Source: Narthecium ossifragum (Eukaryota > Streptophyta > Magnoliopsida > Dioscoreales > Nartheciaceae). Taken from it: a stretch of DNA of 64,000 bases. Both the position numbers and the translations under genes were made by a program. Shown one piece after another: positions 58,201-64,000 of this stretch. The stretch is from assembly GCA_963920575.1 (NCBI GenBank), contig OY986968.1, positions 4,829,485 to 4,893,484 on the forward strand. The letters are read 5' to 3'. Every line of letters begins with the position of its first letter. The stretch's first letter is position 1. The notes beneath the pieces were generated by a model. It ran no database searches. It was not told the origin of the DNA and saw nothing but the letters and a program-made list of their open reading frames with translations.

Positions 58201-61200
58201 GAGCTTGGTGTGTACTCATATAAGAGACGTATTGAGTTGTTGATTATGTGTTATGTATTGTATTATATTACTTTGATATGTTTTCACTCTGTGCTAGTAT
58301 AATAGATTATATTTGGTCAATTGAAGATGTTAAAAATGAGTGAATTTCACTCATCTGGACCGGCACGGGGGCGTATCCGGCACGACGCGTACCGGCGTCA
58401 CGTACCGTACCGGCGGGTTGCCGGCACGGCGCGTGCCACCGGCATGGCAATCCTTGGTGTGAGCTAATGAATGTTGATGATAGAGCAAATATTTTTCAGT
58501 TTGTGTTAATGGCTGAGTGCCACCTAAATCCTAATGTATGTAACCCAGCATCTGATATGATGAAATTAAAGTAGCAAGGTGATCTCAGATGTTAAGCTGC
58601 CAATAAGCTATCTAATCTATTTCTTAATACCCATGAAGTCTTCTATTTCCTTTTTCAAAAAGATTAAACAACATTTTCTGTGTGCTGTCCGCTTGGAATT
58701 TTTTTTTTTACGTCAATAATTGTACAGTGAAATCAAGGTCTGCTTTGCTCGATTTCCTTGAAGCATGTGGATGGGTAGCTTATTAGATTTCAGGAAGTGG
58801 TTGTGGTGGACTGAGGATGAATGGCTTATCGATTTGGTTAACCATATGAAACAGCATGCATTTTCTGTTTGGATGGTAACTATGAGTTGGAACTAAGATT
58901 TTGAAGACCAATCTTGGGATGGGTTCATTAATAATGGATAAATAGCCAGATATACGGATGAGTTTGGAAGTTGCTTTACCATATAATTGGTAGATATTGG
59001 TTGAACAACTATCATGCAAACAAAGAATTGGTCCCTTGTCCTACAAGTTCAAGAAAATCAGTAGGAGAAGAAAGAAGGGATAGATAATGGAAGGTAAACT
59101 GCATGATTTCTTCTTCCCCCATCACTGTCGTTCTATTTGCTGGAGATTTTAGGTCAGAATACAATCTTAATACTGATGAGATTAAAAGGTGCGTGCTAGA
59201 GTAAATGAGAAGTTCTTATCTTTATTCTTTTTTGTTTAGAAGTTCCTCTCTTCTTCAGTTTCTTGGTTGATTATTCATTAGTATGGCAGCCTGTGCAATC
59301 GCATTTGTTAATTCAAATGTGATTTCTGGCTGGAACTTATATCTCATCTTATCTGAGGTCATGTGAAAAAAAATTTGGCATCCAGATGACCATGCAAGTA
59401 CTTGTTATTTTCTTATGCATTCTTCACACTAAACGAAAAAACTAAGGGAGAATTTCAAATCTGTGGTGATCACATTGCTTGGTTTGAACTTACTCTGCTG
59501 ATTCGCAAATGCTGCCATAATGCTCTTTGTTGATGTTGTGACTTAGCTGTTAGAAATGATGAAAGTTGAGTTGATCTTCTGAATGATGCTTTGCATGCAC
59601 CTCTTAAGTAACACATTGTACTGCATCTGATTGAATAAAGAAATTCTGGATGGATAATATAGGGACCAGACTGGTTTATGGGTTCTTCTTTGAAGCTTAG
59701 CTTGGAAGTCATTTGACATCTAAAGAATTTTTGAAAAAGAAGAAGTTTATGCAAAGAATTCCGGCCAAAATTCTGGTCCATCTTGCTTTTGTAGCTTAAT
59801 TCAATTAAATGCAAAAAGCAGCACTTTGAATTCCACTCTCAAATATGTGATATCTATATATCTATTTACCAGTCAATTTTTCTGTTTGCTATCCAGTAAG
59901 TCCGTTAATTCTTTTTACCTTGCAGGAGTTCTTTGCTGATTTTGTTGCCATCGATGCTTATCATTTCTCTTTGAATTTGAATATGAATCACATCTACATG
60001 CTTCCAGCAGTCGTAGACCCTCCAAGTTCTCAAAGCTTTTGTGATCGAGTAGTTGATGGCATTGCTGGAGTTTTCTTGGCCCTTAAGCGTCGTCCTGTTA
60101 TTCGATATCAACGGACCTCAGATATAGCAAAAAGGATTGCACAGGAAACAGCAGTAAGTACATAGACATAAATGATGACTATTGGGTTTTATGTGGTGGC
60201 GAATCATATAACTTGGCAGTTCTGTCTATCCTCTCCTCAAATTCAATTAGTGCTTGCTTTCCACTTGTCTGACTTCAAGTTTGTTTATTTTCTGCAGAAG
60301 CTTATGTATGAGCAGGAGAGTGGTCTGTTTGATTTCAGGCGCACAGAGATATCTCCCTTGCTACTAGTAATTGATAGGAGAGATGATCCTGTGACCCCAT
60401 TACTCAACCAATGGACATATCAAGTACTCTTTATTGTAAACCTAGGTAGATTTGTTGCTGTAGATATGTTCTTCCTCTAGCATGATTTATCAGTCCGTCT
60501 GGTTCTGTTGGACAGGCAATGGTCCATGAGCTTATCGGAATTGAAGACAATAAAGTGGACTTGAAACATGTTGGCAAAGATCCCAAGGACCAGCAGGTAT
60601 CTTTCTATTTCTCCTATTCTCTTTCTCCTTTTTTTCCACTCCAAAAAAATGTGGTAATTATGATATGCCTGTTGTAGGAGGTGGTTCTATCATCAGAGCA
60701 AGATCTTTTCTTTAAAGCTAACATGTATGAAAATTTTGGAGACCTTGGAATGAATATTAAAAGAATGGTGGATGAATTCCAGCAGATTGCAAAAAGCAAC
60801 CAGAAAATTCAGACAGTAGGTGTGTGTTTTTTTATTTCACCTAGCCTTTAAACTTTCGATTGTCAAGAACGTGCTATTGTTGAGTAAGGTCTGTTATCCT
60901 AGTCAGTTTAACTGATTCTCCTTTTTGCTGTCTGATATTAAAGAGGATATGGCCAAGTTTGTTGACAACTATCCAGAATATCGGAAGATGCATGGAAATG
61001 TCTCAAAGCATGTAACTATGGTTACAGAACTGAGCAAAATAGTTGAAGCTCGTAAACTTATGTTAGTTTCACAAACTGAACAGGAGCTTGCATGCACTGG
61101 TGGACAGGTGGCAGCTTTTGAGGTAGTTGGCTTCTACAACTTCAAATTGCTCGAGTGTCCTACCTTTTATCCTTTGTTACTCTTCTAGCTAGCAAGTAGG

Positions 61201-63732
61201 TAGCTAACAGATGCAAGCTACAGTTTAAGTGTTCCTTTTTCCATTTAGAGCATTTGGATCGCCTAGTTTTATGATTTCTGTACCTATTGGACCACTGAAC
61301 TGAGCCAATGTCCTGGGCCCTTTTTTATATCACGTATGATGTTAAACATTTTTGCATTGTGGAGTACAGTGGCCTTACTGCCTTACCTTACATGGCAATG
61401 AAGAGATTTAGGGCTGCTAGCAGAGCATTAAATTTTAGGAAAGCTTGATAGTTGATAATGCAGGGAATAGGAGCAAGTTGTACTAGTCTTTTGTGGAGTT
61501 GATAGCTGATAATCGGATTACTGGGTATCGGATTACTGGGTATCTAATTAAAAGTTTGGAGGCGATATAGGACAAGATAATTTGCTAGTAATGACATACT
61601 GGCATCAACATTTGCAAATTGAAATTTATTGGCTATAGGCACATGGAAACCAGCTGGGCTTTGCTCTATGAGATTACGGAGTATGCCCAGAAAGCTGGCA
61701 CCTGATTCCTATTATAGTGGCAAAAGGAGAAGCTTGTTCCTTATGCATGGGTTGGTACTTCTGTGACTCTTGGAGGAATTGTTTGTTTGTCTGATTACCT
61801 TTGGATGATCCTACCCTTCAGAAGCATTTTATGGCTATGATTTTGGGGGGGAAAATCATGTAAAGAGTTATTTATCATCTGGTTTTCATAGTTTTAGTTA
61901 CTTGGCCTTTTCTTTGTATTGAGTGAGTGAATTATTGATCCACTTAGGTTTCATTATTCTTTTGAAGTAATTTGATAGTCATTCTTCAATATTTTGGAAC
62001 TTATTGAGGAAAAATAAGGACTACTGGCACGAAATACCTGTTCTTTACCATCTTAAGGGCTATCCTCTTACTTCTGTCTCAATCTCGTGGAGTTCAGGAG
62101 CAGTTTAATGTTAGCTTTTGAAGGAAGAGAGTAGCCAATTTGCTATTTAGCTATATTGCAGTCAAGAGCTTAGTCATCGTTAAGCAATTTTGACATAGAT
62201 GGTTTAGAGGATACTGTATGCTTTTAGGAGTTTTTATTAGCTTCACTTTTTTCTCCAGCTGTGATGGCATTGATACAAGAGGCAAACTTGTCCTCTTGGT
62301 CAGCTATTCTATGACATTTGATTGCCTTGGATATTCTCACTAAACTTCAGAAACTCTGAAATGAAAAGTACTTTCTAAGTACAGAAAAAGGAGGCTCGGG
62401 ACCATGGATTGCCGTCCCGGTGGCACGCGCCGTGCCGCCGGCACGGATGCGTGCCGGTCCGGCACGCCCGCGTGCCATTCTTGTTTTTCTTCCTCCTTCT
62501 CCTCCTACTCCTACTTCTTCTTTTTCTTGGCACGGTACGGGGGGGCGGGGGTTTCGATGCCGCTAACCCCCTGGCACGGTACGTGCCGGGCGGCACGCAC
62601 AGTGCCGGACCGGCACGGCAATCCTTGCTCGGGACTTCGAATTTATGTTGATGTGCGGACTGGAAAAAATCTCTTCTTTCTCTTTTCTAATGTTATTATG
62701 TGATGCAACTGCAAAAATGCATTTTAGCCACAAGACCTTTGTGTTTTCTTCCTTTCTATTATGATTACACTTCGTTTGTGGTGTTATGAATAGCATACTT
62801 GAAAATGGAAGAGATGCATCGTTCAGTTTTTTGTCCTCAAAGCTAATCCATAATCTCTGGATAGAGATTGATGTTTAGAATTCCAAACATGTCCAGCTTT
62901 TACTAACCTCATTTCCTGAAGTTATGATTTTATATGCCTTTCCTTTCTCTTCCCCTCTTTTTCTTTAGTTTGTACCATGGATTATCATGCCGGTCCACAC
63001 GGCCTTTGCCCGCTGACTATATACCGTGACAAGACAAATAGTCAGCACAAGATCCGTGCCAAGTACATTTCCATCCTGAACAGGCTTCATGCCATCAGCA
63101 CAGAATCTATGCCTAGTGTCGGACGACACGTGCCACCAGCACCGTAGAATCCATGCTCTATCAATAGTTGCCACAATTAGGAACCTAGCACAAATATTTT
63201 AGAAGGATTTGATGTTAGTTTGAGAACTATTTGCAAAATCATGTTTGGTCTATAGTGGAGCATTCTAAGCTATGATGTTTGGTCTATTTTGTCTTAAAAG
63301 TTTGCCCCTTGTTCAGCCAGTCTTTTAGAAAGGCTTGGATTGTGACCTCTCAGCTTTATCATGATTTTCGGGCTCAGCTAATATTAATGTATGTAATTTG
63401 AACTTGGTGATGTAAAGTGCTATATGAATGTAGATCTCGTTATATGAAGTTCATATAGTTTCACTTTATGACTTCGACCTTTCTATAACAGTATTTTCTT
63501 TGCAGTCAGAAATTGATACTCCTGTATCATACCATCCAGAACTGGTTCACTGACCAATGCAATGTAACTTTTGCAGGCTGTTACCAGTCTCCTGAATAAT
63601 GAGAGTGTTTCCGATGTTGACCGTCTTCGACTGGTAATGTTGTATGCTTTGCGCTATGAGAAGGAGAGCCCAGTTCAACTAATGCAACTATTCAACAAGC
63701 TGGCTTCTCGGTCTGCACAATATAAATCTGGT
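55228..63732 (+). CDS. VPS45: VPS45, Sec1/Munc18-family vacuolar sorting protein (5' part, runs off the window)
   Basis: Nine exons: 55228-55317, 56469-56664, 56756-56835, 59926-60153, 60298-60423, 60516-60596, 60678-60819, 60944-61122 and 63577 to about 63730-63732, together about 425 of some 570 residues. The protein starts [18 protein letters not shown] and contains [69 protein letters not shown] and [14 protein letters not shown], all close to plant VPS45. It is an SM protein that binds TGN/endosomal syntaxins and promotes SNARE assembly for vesicle fusion. Exon 2 must end at the second GT of CTGTGTGCG to keep the frame (HL|FFSN). Intron 3 contains an assembly gap; introns 3 and 8 contain GC-rich foldback elements. 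The remaining exons lie beyond the right edge. Confidence 0.96.
57096..57295. other. assembly gap (200 N)
   Basis: Exactly 200 N, inside VPS45 intron 3. ORFs drawn across it are artefacts. The right side (57296-57660) is purine-rich low-complexity DNA, which may explain the gap. Confidence 0.99.
57296..57660. repeat. purine-rich low-complexity stretch in VPS45 intron 3
   Basis: Long G/A-rich strand with GGAGG, GAGAG and GTGAGTGAGTG runs. 57580-57650 contains the duplicated phrase AAGTCAGAGAA with GGTGAGTGAGTGC. It is followed by very AT-rich DNA to about 58000. No coding. Confidence 0.6.
58357..58455. repeat. GC-rich foldback element, copy 1 (intron 3, truncated)
   Basis: Dense CCGGCACG/CGTACCGG words ending CGGCATGGCAATCCTT, the same right end as the element at 62403-62626. 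The left terminus with GGATTGCCG is missing, and no target duplication is found. Confidence 0.6.
62403..62626. mobile_element. GC-rich foldback element, copy 2, with 9-bp target duplication (intron 8)
   Basis: 224 bp from CATGGATTGCCGTCCCGG to CCGGCACGGCAATCCTT, with inverted ends. The direct repeat GCTCGGGAC flanks it exactly (62394-62402 and 62627-62635). A 9-bp duplication points to a Mutator-type non-autonomous element. Arms are made of GGCACG[GC]/CGTGCCGG words around a CT-rich centre. Confidence 0.82.
62976..63154. repeat. GC-rich foldback element, copy 3, decayed (intron 8)
   Basis: Starts CATGGATTATCATGCCGGTCC and ends AGCACCGTAGAATCCATG, a degenerate version of copy 2 with many C-to-T type changes. 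No target duplication seen. Confidence 0.5.
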
Positions 63733-64000
63733 GTAATGGAGCAAAACTCGCTTACTATTCTACATTCTCAATGTGTGCTTTCATGATATGTTCTGTAAAG
63801 GATCATGCTCTTTTTATTGAAGTTGCTTTACTTTTCCTCATGAATTTCTGAGCATTTCAACTCATTTGAACACTAAATTGTCGCTCTTACTTAAAATGAT
63901 ATAATTAGCGAGAATATATTTTTCCTTTAAGCTATTTTGAGCCTGTCACAAATCATGCCTGACTGAAGTTTAATGGTGACTCTCAGCGCAATTTTACTGT
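63733..64000 (+). other. start of VPS45 intron 9
   Basis: AT-rich with no further exon before the window ends. Confidence 0.6.

Overview
This is a 64-kb piece of a nuclear plant genome, almost certainly a flowering plant. Its genes are intron-rich with ordinary GT-AG splice sites, its proteins are plant-type (a ZAR1-like LRR receptor kinase, a plant O-fucosyltransferase-family protein, a plant mobile domain relic), and its left half is packed with LTR retrotransposons, a Cassandra TRIM, Mutator-like MITEs and a tRNA-derived SINE. The sequence alone does not let me name the species.

Layout. 0-5 kb: non-coding DNA, one possible 46-aa ORF, nested inverted repeats and the 3' end of a chromovirus-type retrotransposon on the minus strand. 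5-29.7 kb: a 'Russian doll' of Ty3/gypsy relics. A first gag relic (9.4-14.3 kb) is split by a solo LTR and by a complete Cassandra element. A second, larger gypsy element (5' LTR 14280-16185, gag, protease, RT and RNase H up to about 29.70 kb) is split by at least four further insertions, three of them LTRs with clean 5-bp target duplications; one solo LTR sits inside another. 29.7-33.4 kb: three decayed tandem copies of the first exon of an O-fucosyltransferase-like gene, then MITEs, then the intact gene (33388-38602, six exons). 39-46.9 kb: a plant-mobile-domain pseudogene cut by another LTR (which itself carries a MITE), a second LTR-like region and a captured OST3/OST6 gene fragment. 47.3-50.0 kb: ZAR1-like receptor kinase (two exons). 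52.0-55.0 kb, minus strand: mitochondrial ribosomal protein mS35-like gene (three exons). 55.2 kb to the right edge: VPS45, nine exons visible, gene incomplete. The last two genes are divergent, with only 255 bp between their start codons.

Most interesting signal. Upstream of the TATA box in many of these LTRs lies an array of palindromes with a GATCGATC (or GGTCGACC) core. The palindromes come in pairs with nearly fixed spacing (20-23 bp, or 12 bp in some arrays), and the pairs repeat about every 50-72 bp. In five LTRs the array stops 32-34 nt before a GATCTAATCCG-like element, which lies exactly 19 nt from a TATAAATAG box. The spacers between palindromes differ while the palindromes and distances are kept. 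This looks like a constrained promoter/enhancer architecture.

The four intact genes have housekeeping or signalling roles: Golgi-type glycan modification, receptor signalling, mitochondrial translation and endosomal/vacuolar membrane fusion. They form no pathway together; their neighbourhood is ordinary plant gene order with transposon-filled gaps.
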